NCBI RefSeq assembly: GCF_045207785.1
Contig: NZ_CP108776.1
Location: 5,084,001 to 5,148,000, forward strand
Source of the DNA: Embleya sp045207785
GTDB taxonomy: Bacteria; Actinomycetota; Actinomycetes; Streptomycetales; Streptomycetaceae
DNA: 64,000 bases
Direction of reading: 5' to 3'
Of the stretch, positions 46,046 to 54,985 are shown one piece after another; the first letter of the stretch is position 1, and the number at the start of each line of letters is the position of its first letter. Both the position numbers and the translations under genes were made by a program. Under the pieces are notes generated by a model. The model saw only the letters and a list, made by a program, of their open reading frames with translations, searched no databases and was not told the origin of the DNA.

Positions 46046-46994
46046 CTGGGTGCCTCCTCGATCGCGGCCGGCCGGACGTTGTGTGCCTGGATCGCCATTG
46101 TGCCGGCGTGCGGTGCCTCCGCGTCCACATGCACGTCGTCGACCCGGGCCTCGTCCGCCGCCGCGAGCGCCGCCTCCGCCTGCCTGGCCCGGCGCCGATT
46201 GAGCGGCGTCGCGAGCACACCCACCACCACGAACAGCGCGATCGCGAGCAGCACGATGGTCGCCCCGGGCGGCGCGTCGACGTAGTAGGTCAGCGCGGTG
46301 CCGGAGACCGAGACCAGCACGCCGACCACGATCGCGACCGCCGCCGTCATCGCGAACGTGCGCGAGACCTGCTGGGCGACCGCCACCGGCACCACCATCA
46401 GCGCGCTCACCAGGAGCAGCCCCACCACCCGCATCGCGACCGTCACGGTGACCGCGGCGGTGACCGCGAGCAGCAGGTTCAGCGCGCGTACCGGCAGTCC
46501 GGTCACGCGCGCGAAGTCCTCGTCCTGGCACACCGTGAACAACGCGCGGCGCAGCCCCAGCGTGACCACGAGCACGGCGACGGCCAGGACCGCGATGATC
46601 CGGATGTCCTCCGGCGACACCGAGGTCAGCGAGCCGAACAGGTAGGACTGGAGATTCGCGTTGGAGCCCTCCGGAGCGAGGTTGATCAGCATCACGCCGC
46701 CCGCGATGCCGCCGTAGAAAAGCACCGACAGCGCGACGTCGCCGCTGACCCTGCTGCGTTCGCGGATCAGCTCGATCGCGATCGCGCCGACCGACGCGGT
46801 GAGCACCGCGGTCAGCACCGGCGACGTGCTCAGCAGGAAGCCCAGACCCACGCCGGTCAACGCGACGTGCCCGATGCCGTCGCCCATGAACGCCTGCCGG
46901 CGCTGCACGAGGTACACCCCGACGGCGGGCGCGGTCATGCCCACGAGCAGGGCCGCGAGCAGCGCCCGCTGCATGAAGGCGAAGTCCAGGATCG

Positions 46995-46998
<4 letters not shown>
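46042..46998 (-). CDS. znuB: Zinc ABC transporter permease ZnuB
   Basis: Membrane subunit of the zinc importer, 318 residues with about eight to nine helices and the family's QRRQAFMGDGIGHVALTGVG, DVALSVLFYGGIAGGVMLIN, YLFGSLTSVSPEDI and MRVVGLLLVSALMVVPVA. The C-terminal extension is cytoplasmic and His-containing. GTG 46998 overlaps the znuC stop, and its own stop overlaps the zur start. Confidence 0.94.
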
Positions 46999-47767
<769 letters not shown>

Positions 47768-47771
<4 letters not shown>

Positions 47772-48727
47772 GAGCAGCCCAGCCCCTTCCGCAGCGCGTC
47801 CAGGTTGGCGCGCATCACGGAGAAGTAATCGCTGCGCGCCTCGTCTTTTATGCCTTCGAGCGGGTCGAGCACCGCGGTTTGGATCCGCAGATCCTGGGCG
47901 AGGGTCCTCGCGGTCTTGGGCTCGGCGAGCGTCTCGAAGTAGATCGTGGTCACGCCCTTGTCCCGGGCCAGCTTCTGGATGTCGGCCCGGCGCGCGGGGG
48001 AGGGCTCGGACTCCGGGTTGACGCCGTTCACCGCTATCTGGTTGAGGTGGTAGCGCTCCGCGAGGTAGCCGAACGCGGCGTGGCTGGTGACCACGTCCTT
48101 GCGCGCGCAGGTCGCGAGGCCGGCGGTGAACTCGCCGTCGAGCCCGTTCAGTCGGGTCACCAGGTCGGCGGCGCGGGCCCGGTAGTCCTGCGCGTTGGCC
48201 GGGTCGGCCGCGGCGAGCGATTCGCCCACCCCCGTGGCGATGGCCGCGAGCCGGGTCGGGTCGAGCCACACGTGCGGATCGCCGTGCTCGGCGTCCTCGT
48301 GGTGGTGGCCCTCGTGCTCGTCCTCGGCGCCGTGCACCTCGGTGCCGTGCTCCTCCAGCGGCGCGAGTCGGCTCACCTCGACCGTGTGCCTGGGCTTGTT
48401 CTGCTTGATCGCCTCGTCCACGGCGGGTTGCAGGCCCTTGAGGTAGACCACGAGATCGGCCTTCGACAGCTTGCCGACCTGCTTGGGGGTCAGCTCCAGG
48501 TCGTGCGGCTCGGCGCCGGCCTTCGTCAGGTTCGTCACCTTCACGTGCGGTCCGCCGACCTGCTCCGCGACGAATTTCATCGGGTAGAACGAGGCGATCA
48601 CGCCGAGCCTGTCGCCGGCTCCGGTGTCGGCCCGCGCGTCGTCGGTCCCGGCGCATCCGGACAGCAGCAGTGCGGATGCCGCGGTGGTCGCGAGCAGGGC
48701 GGCCGGGACGGCACGACGTATGTTCAT
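47768..48727 (-). CDS. znuA: Zinc-binding lipoprotein ZnuA
   Basis: Extracytoplasmic zinc receptor, 319 residues. A signal peptide ends with the lipobox LLLSGCAG (Cys25). Then come FYPMKFVAEQVGG, GAEPHDLELTPKQ (first His), a His/Glu/Asp-rich loop (about 137-162, with HEGHHHEDAEHG), DPHVWLDP and VTSHAAFGYLAERY for the remaining ligands. It is first in the znuA-znuC-znuB-zur operon. Two Zur boxes overlap or lie just before its start, so it should be induced by zinc shortage. Confidence 0.95.
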
Positions 48728-48763
48728 GACAATCATTCTCAACTCAAATGACAATCGTTGTCA
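48727..48763 (-). promoter_or_regulatory. Two Zur boxes upstream of znuA
   Basis: TGACAATCATTCTCA (48727-48741) overlaps the first base of the znuA start, and TGACAATCGTTGTCA (48749-48763) is a near-perfect palindrome 22 nt away. Both match the TGNNAAT-type Fur/Zur pattern and lie in an AT-rich island, between znuA and divergent glyS. Confidence 0.85.
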
Positions 48764-48890
48764 ATAATGGGGTGCTGGGCCAACCGTGGCGGGACTTCGG
48801 CGGCGGTTAAGGATTTACGGGGGTGACCGGCGCGCCGGTAGCCTGTGCCGACACTGTCACTGCCCGCATCGTCGCACCGAAGAGAGCATT

Positions 48891-50273
48891 GTGGCCGCCG
48901 ACAAGATCGACACCATCGTCAGCCTGAGCAAGCGCCGAGGCTTCGTTTACCCCTGTAGTGAGATCTACGGCGGCCAGAAGGCCGCCTGGGATTACGGTCC
49001 CCTCGGCGTGGAGCTCAAGGAGAACATCAAGCGCCAGTGGTGGCGCACGATGGTCACCTCGCGTGACGACATCGTCGGTCTGGACTCCTCCGTCATCCTC
49101 GCCCGCGAGGTGTGGGAGGCGTCCGGTCACGTCGAGGCGTTCGTCGACCCGCTGACCGAGTGCACCTCGTGCCACAAGCGTTTTCGCGCCGACCACCTCG
49201 AAGAGGCGTACGAGGCCAAGCACGGCCGGCTGCCCGCGAACGGCCTCGCCGACATCGCGTGCCCCAACTGCGGCAACAAGGGCACCTTCACCGAGCCCAA
49301 GATGTTCAACGGTCTGCTGCAGACCTACCTCGGCCCCACCCAGGACGAGTCGGGTCGCGCGTTCCTGCGCCCCGAGACCGCCCAGGGCATCTTCGTCAAC
49401 TACAAGGCCGTCGAGCAGACCTCGCGCAAGAAGCCGCCGTTCGGCATCGCCCAGACCGGCAAGAGCTTCCGCAACGAGATCACGCCCGGAAACTTCATCT
49501 TCCGCACGCGTGAGTTCGAGCAGATGGAGATGGAGTTCTTCGTCAAGCCGGGTGAGGACGAGACCTGGCAGGAGTACTGGATGCAGCAGCGCTGGGACTG
49601 GTACGTCGGTCTCGGCCTCAGCCCCGACAACATGCGGTTCTTCGAGCACCCGAAGGACAAGCTGTCGCACTACTCGAAGCGCACCGTCGACATCGAGTAC
49701 CGCTTCAACTTCGGCGGCACCGAGTTCTCCGAGCTCGAGGGCATCGCCAACCGCACGGACTACGACCTGCGCACCCACTCCGAGAAGTCCGGCACCGACC
49801 TGTCGTACTACGACCAGGAGGCCAATGAGCGCTGGTTCCCGTACGTCATCGAGCCCGCGGCGGGTCTGAACCGGGCGATGCTCGCGTTCCTGCTCGACGC
49901 GTACTTCGAGGACGAGGCGCCGAACGCCAAGGGCAAGCTGGAGAAGCGCACCGTGCTGCGCCTTGACCCGCGCCTGGCGCCGGTCAAGGCCGCGATCCTG
50001 CCGCTGTCGCGCAACACCGACCTGTCGCCCAAGGCTCGCGGCCTCGCCGCCGACCTGCGCCAGTACTGGAACTGCGACTTCGACGACGCCGGTGCGATCG
50101 GCCGCCGCTACCGTCGTCAGGACGAGATCGGCACGCCGTTCTGCATCACCGTCGACTTCGACACGCTCGAGGACGACGCCGTGACCGTGCGCTCGCGCGA
50201 CACGATGCAGCAGGAGCGGGTGTCGCTCGACAAGGTCGTGGGCTACCTCTCGGCGCGCCTTCCGGGCTGCTGA
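48891..50273 (+). CDS. glyS: Glycyl-tRNA synthetase (alpha2 type)
   Basis: Class II synthetase charging glycine tRNA. The 460-residue protein has GFVYPCSEIYGGQKAAWDYG, a zinc-type insertion with CTSCHKRF and CPNCGNKG, motif 2 around GKSFRNEITPGNFIFRTREF and motif 3 around PAAGLNRAMLAFL, plus an anticodon domain with PVKAAILPLS. GTG 48891 matches the usual family start. TAGCCT at 48839-48844 is a likely -10. It is followed by a perfect terminator. Confidence 0.97.
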   Translation: MAADKIDTIVSLSKRRGFVYPCSEIYGGQKAAWDYGPLGVELKENIKRQWWRTMVTSRDDIVGLDSSVILAREVWEASGHVEAFVDPLTECTSCHKRFRADHLEEAYEAKHGRLPANGLADIACPNCGNKGTFTEPKMFNGLLQTYLGPTQDESGRAFLRPETAQGIFVNYKAVEQTSRKKPPFGIAQTGKSFRNEITPGNFIFRTREFEQMEMEFFVKPGEDETWQEYWMQQRWDWYVGLGLSPDNMRFFEHPKDKLSHYSKRTVDIEYRFNFGGTEFSELEGIANRTDYDLRTHSEKSGTDLSYYDQEANERWFPYVIEPAAGLNRAMLAFLLDAYFEDEAPNAKGKLEKRTVLRLDPRLAPVKAAILPLSRNTDLSPKARGLAADLRQYWNCDFDDAGAIGRRYRRQDEIGTPFCITVDFDTLEDDAVTVRSRDTMQQERVSLDKVVGYLSARLPGC

Positions 50274-50303
50274 TCGAGGGGGCCGCAGGCCCTGAGGGAA
50301 CAA

Positions 50304-50340
50304 ACGTGAGGGGCGCCGTCGTGGACGGCGCCCCTCACGT
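50304..50340. terminator. glyS terminator, shared with convergent gene
   Basis: A perfect 17-bp stem, ACGTGAGGGGCGCCGTC with GACGGCGCCCCTCACGT, and a three-base loop. It lies between the glyS stop (50273) and the stop of the reverse gene (50386), and is symmetric enough to serve both strands. Confidence 0.85.
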
Positions 50341-50385
50341 GCTGCCGGGCCGGGCCGCGGCCGCGGCTCGGATATGTGCGGCCGG

Positions 50386-51393
50386 CTACATCTTGAAGAC
50401 GCCCGCCACGATGCGGTCGGTCATCCGGTAGTTGAGGTCGCTGTAGACGCTGCTCGCGGCCTTCGAGGCCGCCTCGCCCTGACCCTTGAGGGGTCCGCCG
50501 TCGGCTCGGCCGATGTCGATCACCAGGACGTAGTGCCCGGTCGTGGTCGAGACCGCGATGTGCTCGGAGCCGTCCTTGAAGGTGATCCCGCTCGACGCCG
50601 GCGGCGCGAGCCACGCGATCGGCGTGGTCGAGAACGGGATCTTGTCCAGCGCCTGGTGGAGCGCGGCCGCCTTCGCCTTGTCCTGCACCGAGATCACCGA
50701 CAGCGTCACGACGTACTTGCCGGCGGTGTCCTTGTACGACCCGCGCAGCACTCCCAGACAGCCGTTCTCGGTGACGGCCGTGCCGGTGGCCGTGACCACC
50801 TTCGAGCAGTCCTTGGCCGAGCTGTCGTCGCTCGTCAACTGGCGGTACTTGCCGCCGGACCGGCCGTCGAACTCGGCGGTTTCCTTGAAGAAGGTCTCCG
50901 TCGTGAAGGTCAGCTTGTCGGTCGAGACGTCGTCGATGTTCGAGGTCTTCGGCGGGGGCGCCGACTGGAACGCCTTGGGGCCGTCATCGGGCGCGCCCGA
51001 GCCCTGCGGCGCAGGCTGCTCCGGACCGCCCTGGACCGGAGCGCTCTGCGAGGACTTCGCGACCGGTTCCTTGTCGTCCTCGTCCTTGGACAGGAAGAAG
51101 AACGCCCCGCCCCCGATCACGGCGAGCGCCACGACCGCGGCCGCCGGCACCATCCACCGCGGCCGACGCGGCGGCGGGGGCGGCGGCTGGCCGTAGCCCT
51201 GGCCGTACTGCTGAGGCGGAAACGGCTGCCGACCGTAGGGCTGTTGACCGTAGGGCTGCTGTTGACCGTACGGCTGTCCACCCTGGGACGGATCGCCGTA
51301 GGGCTGCTGACCGGGGTTCGGCTGTCCGTACGGCTGTTGCCCGTAGCCGGAGCCGGGCCCGTTCGGGGGCTGCGGGGGCGGGAAGGCACTCAT
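50386..51393 (-). CDS. Gln/Pro/Gly-rich single-pass membrane protein
   Basis: The 335-residue protein has a cytoplasmic YGQQP/YGQP repeat region (about 1-75), one transmembrane helix (about 81-101) and an extracytoplasmic domain. The latter contains SNIDDVSTDKLTFTTETFFK, a Cys pair (DCSKVV and NGCLGVLRGSY) that could form a disulfide, and YVLVIDIGRADGGPL. Function is unknown. The N-terminal style matches the 38751-39485 protein, though the rest does not. It lies 43 nt upstream of the glyS terminator. Confidence 0.8.
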   Translation of the reverse strand: MSAFPPPQPPNGPGSGYGQQPYGQPNPGQQPYGDPSQGGQPYGQQQPYGQQPYGRQPFPPQQYGQGYGQPPPPPPRRPRWMVPAAAVVALAVIGGGAFFFLSKDEDDKEPVAKSSQSAPVQGGPEQPAPQGSGAPDDGPKAFQSAPPPKTSNIDDVSTDKLTFTTETFFKETAEFDGRSGGKYRQLTSDDSSAKDCSKVVTATGTAVTENGCLGVLRGSYKDTAGKYVVTLSVISVQDKAKAAALHQALDKIPFSTTPIAWLAPPASSGITFKDGSEHIAVSTTTGHYVLVIDIGRADGGPLKGQGEAASKAASSVYSDLNYRMTDRIVAGVFKM

Positions 51394-51435
51394 GGTGCGG
51401 AGATTAGTTCATCCGAGCGACGGGTCATGCCCCAT

Positions 51436-52059
51436 TCACCCCGGACGGTCGGTTGCGTTGGCCAACCGTGACCTGGCCTCCATCAACGCGAATCCCAAGA
51501 GGTTGAGCCCGCGCCAACGCTCGGGGTCGCCGGCCCGCTCGTCGTCGGCGGCGAGCCCGATGCCCCAGATCCGGTCCAGCGGACTGGCCTCGACCAGGAC
51601 CCGCCGCCCGGTGCCGAGCAGGAACGCGCGCATCGCCTCGTGCTGCCCGAACTTCGCGACGTTGCCGCGCACGATCAGCTCGAACCGCGCGGCCACCCAG
51701 CGCTGTTCGTCGAACCCCCGCACCTGCCGGCCGATCGTCTTCGCCGTCTTGGGATGCCCCGCTGCCAACACCCGACGCTCGGCGTCCGCGTCGCCGAACA
51801 TCCGCGCCTTGCCGGCCATCATCCAGTGCTCGGCCGTGGGGTAGGTCACATCGTCGACCGTGAAGGGCGACGGATACCACTGGCTCATGCAGGCGGAGTC
51901 GACCCCCGTGAGCGGCTCCCGATGCCCCCAGAAGAAGACGTACTTCAGCCGCGGCCCGCGCCGGGCCCGCAGTACCAGGGACGCGACGTCGCGCGGCTCG
52001 TCGACGACCGCTTCGGTGGACTCCTCGGCCGCGGCCGACGTTCCGGGTTCCGTGCTCAT
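51436..52059 (-). CDS. NADAR family N-glycosidase-type protein
   Basis: The 207-residue protein has the NADAR/YbiA core: YVFFWGHREP, FTVDDVTYPTAEHWMMAGKA (catalytic Glu), RMFGDADAERRVLAAGHPKT, ALFLLGTG-like and RIWGIGLAADDERAGDPERW. Related proteins cleave N-glycosidic bonds in riboflavin intermediates or remove ADP-ribose from guanine or arginine; which applies here is unknown. ATG 52059 is divergent from the tRNA-dihydrouridine synthase. The 30 N-terminal residues are disordered. Confidence 0.9.
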   Translation of the reverse strand: MSTEPGTSAAAEESTEAVVDEPRDVASLVLRARRGPRLKYVFFWGHREPLTGVDSACMSQWYPSPFTVDDVTYPTAEHWMMAGKARMFGDADAERRVLAAGHPKTAKTIGRQVRGFDEQRWVAARFELIVRGNVAKFGQHEAMRAFLLGTGRRVLVEASPLDRIWGIGLAADDERAGDPERWRGLNLLGFALMEARSRLANATDRPG

Positions 52060-52114
52060 GGGCGCGATGGTGTCAGGATCGACCGACGGCCCGAAACCGC
52101 TTTTCCCGGTGGGG

Positions 52115-52120
52115 GACAAT
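52115..52120 (+). promoter_or_regulatory. Possible -10 element of dusB
   Basis: GACAAT lies 43 bases before the chosen ATG 52164. If real, transcription starts near 52127 and the in-frame ATG 52119 is not translated. Confidence 0.4.
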
Positions 52121-52163
52121 GGATCGGAACCGGCCGCACACCTCTTCCCTGGAGCACGTTCGC

Positions 52164-53360
52164 ATGGCATCCGCCGACGCAACCACCCCCGACGCGACCG
52201 GCGGCCCGTGGGCGCCATTGCGCCTGGGCGCCGCCGGCGGTGCGCGGATCTGGCCCCCCGTCGTGCTGGCCCCGATGGCCGGCATCACCAACGCGCCGTT
52301 TCGCACGTTGTGTCAGGAACAGGCCGAGTCGGCCACGACCGCGCGGCCCGCCGGGCTGTACGTCAGCGAGATGATCACGACCCGCGCGCTCGTCGAGCGG
52401 GACGCCAAGACGCTGCGGCTGATCCGCTTCGCCGACACCGAGCGCCCGCGCAGCATCCAGCTCTACGGCGTCGACCCGCACATCGTCGGCCGCGCGGTCG
52501 CGATGATCGTCGACGAGGACCTCGCCGATCACATCGACCTCAACTTCGGCTGCCCCGTCCCCAAGGTCACCCGCAAGGGCGGCGGCTCGGCACTGCCGTA
52601 CAAGCGCAACCTGCTGCGCGACATCCTGCGCTCGGCGGTCAAGAACGCGCGCGACGTGCCGGTCACCATCAAGATGCGCAAGGGCATCGACGACGACCAC
52701 CTGACCTATCTGGACGCGGGCCGGATCGCCGTCGACGAGGGCGTCACCTGGGTCGCCCTGCACGGGCGCACCGCGGAGCAGCACTACGGCGGCACCGCCG
52801 ACTGGTCCGCGATCGCGCGCCTGAAGGAGGTCGTCACCGACATCCCCGTGCTCGGCAACGGCGACATCTGGGACGCCGAGGACGCGCTGCGGATGATGCG
52901 CGAGACCGGCTGCGACGGCGTCGTGGTCGGCCGCGGCTGCCTGGGCCGGCCATGGCTGTTCCGCGACCTCGTCTCCGCCTTCGAGGGCAGCGCGGAGCGG
53001 GCCCGCCCGACCCTGGGCGAGGCGACCGCGATCATGCGCCGGCACGCGGTGCTGCTCGCCGAGTGGATCGGCGACGAGGCACACGGTGTGACCGACCTGC
53101 GCAAGCACGTCGCGTGGTACATGAAGGGCTTCTCGGTCGGCGGCACGATCCGCCGCGGCCTGGCCACCGCGAGCAGCCTGGCCGAACTCGACGAATACTT
53201 CGGGCAGCTCGACCTGGACCAGCCGTGGCCGATCGGCGCCGACGGCCCGCGCGGGCGCACCGCCGGCGGCAAGCGCGTGATCCTGCCCGAGGGCTGGCTC
53301 GACGACCCCGAGTGCGCGCTGCCCCCGGTCGACGCCGAGCTGGACCACTCCGGCGGCTGA
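52164..53360 (+). CDS. dusB: tRNA-dihydrouridine synthase (DusB type)
   Basis: FMN-dependent reductase of uridines in tRNA D-loops. The 398-residue protein has VVLAPMAGITNAPFRTLC, SIQLYGVDP, HIDLNFGCPVPKVTRKGGGS with the catalytic Cys, ALHGRTAEQHY, PVLGNGDIWD and GVVVGRGCLGRPW. ATG 52164 is chosen over ATG 52119: GGAG lies nine bases upstream of 52164, and 52119 falls inside a GACAAT hexamer that looks like the promoter -10. Confidence 0.95.
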   Translation: MASADATTPDATGGPWAPLRLGAAGGARIWPPVVLAPMAGITNAPFRTLCQEQAESATTARPAGLYVSEMITTRALVERDAKTLRLIRFADTERPRSIQLYGVDPHIVGRAVAMIVDEDLADHIDLNFGCPVPKVTRKGGGSALPYKRNLLRDILRSAVKNARDVPVTIKMRKGIDDDHLTYLDAGRIAVDEGVTWVALHGRTAEQHYGGTADWSAIARLKEVVTDIPVLGNGDIWDAEDALRMMRETGCDGVVVGRGCLGRPWLFRDLVSAFEGSAERARPTLGEATAIMRRHAVLLAEWIGDEAHGVTDLRKHVAWYMKGFSVGGTIRRGLATASSLAELDEYFGQLDLDQPWPIGADGPRGRTAGGKRVILPEGWLDDPECALPPVDAELDHSGG

Positions 53361-53398
53361 CCCCGCGCGACCCGGCGGGAAAACCGCCAAGCTCCCCT

Positions 53399-53425
53399 TT
53401 GGCACGCACAGTGACGTCGTACAGT
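53399..53425 (+). promoter_or_regulatory. Promoter of the TetR gene, leaderless
   Basis: TTGGCA (53399-53404) and TACAGT (53420-53425) make a recognisable -35/-10 pair with a short 15-base spacer. The -10 ends six bases before the ATG at 53432. Confidence 0.5.
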
Positions 53426-53431
53426 GAGGGG

Positions 53432-54022
53432 ATGCCCAAGATTCGCGCGTCCTCCGTCGCCGAACACCGCGCGATGCAGCACGCCGCGCTGCTGGACGCC
53501 GCGCGGAGTCTGCTCGACGAGGGCGGCTTCGCCGCGCTGACCTTCCCCGCGCTCGCCGAACGCACCGGGCTCGCCCGCTCCTCCCTGTACGAATACTTCG
53601 CCTCGCGCGCGGCCGTCGTCGAGGAGCTGTGCGCCGTCGACCTGCCGGCCTGGGTGGCCGAGGTCGAGAACGCGATGGGCGCGACCGAGGACCCGGCCGA
53701 GAAGATCGCGGCCTACGTCGCACGCCAGTTGGAACTGGTCGGTGATCGCCGTCATCGCGTCGTCGTCGCGATCTCCACCGGCGAGCTGGACGCCAACGCC
53801 CGCGAACGCATCCGGGCCGCCCACGGGCGCATCGTCGAACTGGTCGTGGACGCGCTCGCGTCGCTCGGCCACGAGGACCCGATGCTGGTCGCCTCGCTCG
53901 TCCAGGGCATGGTCGACGCCGCGGTCCGCCGGATCGAGTGCGGCGCCGAGGGATCCGCCGTCGAGGCGGCCACGTTGGCCCTCGTACTCGGCGGCGTCGC
54001 CCGGGTCGGATCGGCCGGGTAG
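53432..54022 (+). CDS. TetR family transcriptional regulator
   Basis: The 196-residue protein has an N-terminal helix-turn-helix (AALLDAARSLLDEGGFAALT, FPALAERTGLARSSLYEYFA) and a helical ligand or dimer domain with RHRVVVAISTGELDANARER. The ligand is unknown, and no transporter or enzyme is divergently adjacent. ATG 53432 follows a -10 by six bases. Its 3' half is overlapped on the opposite strand by the extended frame of the M23 peptidase gene. Confidence 0.9.
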   Translation: MPKIRASSVAEHRAMQHAALLDAARSLLDEGGFAALTFPALAERTGLARSSLYEYFASRAAVVEELCAVDLPAWVAEVENAMGATEDPAEKIAAYVARQLELVGDRRHRVVVAISTGELDANARERIRAAHGRIVELVVDALASLGHEDPMLVASLVQGMVDAAVRRIECGAEGSAVEAATLALVLGGVARVGSAG

Positions 54023-54531
54023 AGCCGCACCCGCGTCCGCCGTACCAAGGCGAGCGGATCCCGGTACTCGGGCACGAGCAGTCCCCAGTGCAGGCACGGC
54101 CTCGGCAGATGGAACGGCCCGGGGCCGACCACCCCGAGCACCGCGCCCGCCGCGACCACGCCGCCCGCCGACACCGAGGCGATCACCGGCTCGTAGGTCG
54201 TGCGCACGCCGCCGTGCCGCACGGTGACCACCCCGCGTCCGGCCACCGGCCCCGCGAACAGCACGATCCCCGCGCCCGCCGACCGCACCGGCTGCCCGAC
54301 CTCCGCCGCGAGGTCCACGCCGCGATGGCCCGCCAGCCATGTCGCCGCGGGCGGTTCGAACCCACGCAGCACCTCGGGTCGCGGGTCCAGCGGCCACACC
54401 CACCGCCGACCGGCCGCCGCGGCCTTGGCCGCCGCCGCCGGCGCGGCCGGCGGACCGGCGGTGGACAGCACGGCGGTGAGCAACAACAGACACAGCACGG
54501 TGGGCCCGCGCCCCGGATTCGATGCGTTCAT
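53752..54531 (-). CDS. Secreted M23-type metallopeptidase, 3'-extended
   Basis: Cell-wall endopeptidase family. The 259-residue frame has a signal peptide (LCLLLLTAVLSTAG, cleavage near Ala35), then WVWPLDPRPEVLRGFEPP and the zinc motif HRGVDLA (His69, Asp73). PCLHWGLL (146-153) follows, in which Cys replaces the first His of the usual HxH. Homology ends near residue 172 (RVRLYPADP); the frame then runs 271 nt antisense through tetR, giving a Ser/Thr/Ala-rich tail. The ancestral stop was probably lost near 54010. An M23 gene next to rpsB is typical of streptomycetes. Confidence 0.8.
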   Translation of the reverse strand: MNASNPGRGPTVLCLLLLTAVLSTAGPPAAPAAAAKAAAAGRRWVWPLDPRPEVLRGFEPPAATWLAGHRGVDLAAEVGQPVRSAGAGIVLFAGPVAGRGVVTVRHGGVRTTYEPVIASVSAGGVVAAGAVLGVVGPGPFHLPRPCLHWGLLVPEYRDPLALVRRTRVRLYPADPTRATPPSTRANVAASTADPSAPHSIRRTAASTMPWTSEATSIGSSWPSDASASTTSSTMRPWAARMRSRALASSSPVEIATTTR

Positions 54532-54985
54532 GTGCTCGAGGCTCGCCGCCCGGAGCACCCGCGCCCGGCGATCGCGACCGGCCTGTGGACGAATCGGAGC
54601 GCTCTGTCCGTAGACAACTTTTCTGTGGACAAGCAATCGACAATCCAAAGAAGTCGGATATCGACGGAAAAGACGGTCTGTGAGCAGACAAGGAATCAAA
54701 AAGGGGTGTCGGAAGGCGAGTCGCTCGGCCGCGCGCGGTTCCCGTACACTTCCGGAAGCGGCCCGGCTTTCCGGGTCGACTTCGCGCGCCCACCTTCGAG
54801 CCGCCGACGTCCCGCATGGCGAGACGCCACCGAGCGGGACTCGATGGGGACACCTCTCGGTCCGGGATCCGCAAGGACCTCGGCGTGGTGTCGCGGGCGT
54901 CAGGCGTGACGGCGACCCGTCGTCACGGGAAAACCGAGAGTCCCGGGCACGATCGCCGGGACGAGAGCCCAAGGAGCGTACGGCC
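54532..54985. other. Divergent M23-rpsB region and rpsB leader
   Basis: 454 nt without a protein gene. An AT-rich island (about 54600-54720, with GACAACTTTTCTGTGGACAA and GGAATCAAAAAGGGG) lies near the M23 start. TACACT at 54745-54750 is a good -10 for rpsB, giving a leader of about 230 nt with pairable segments (TTCCGGAAGC, CCCGGCTTTCCGGG). The long leader is where S2 autoregulation could act. Confidence 0.55.
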
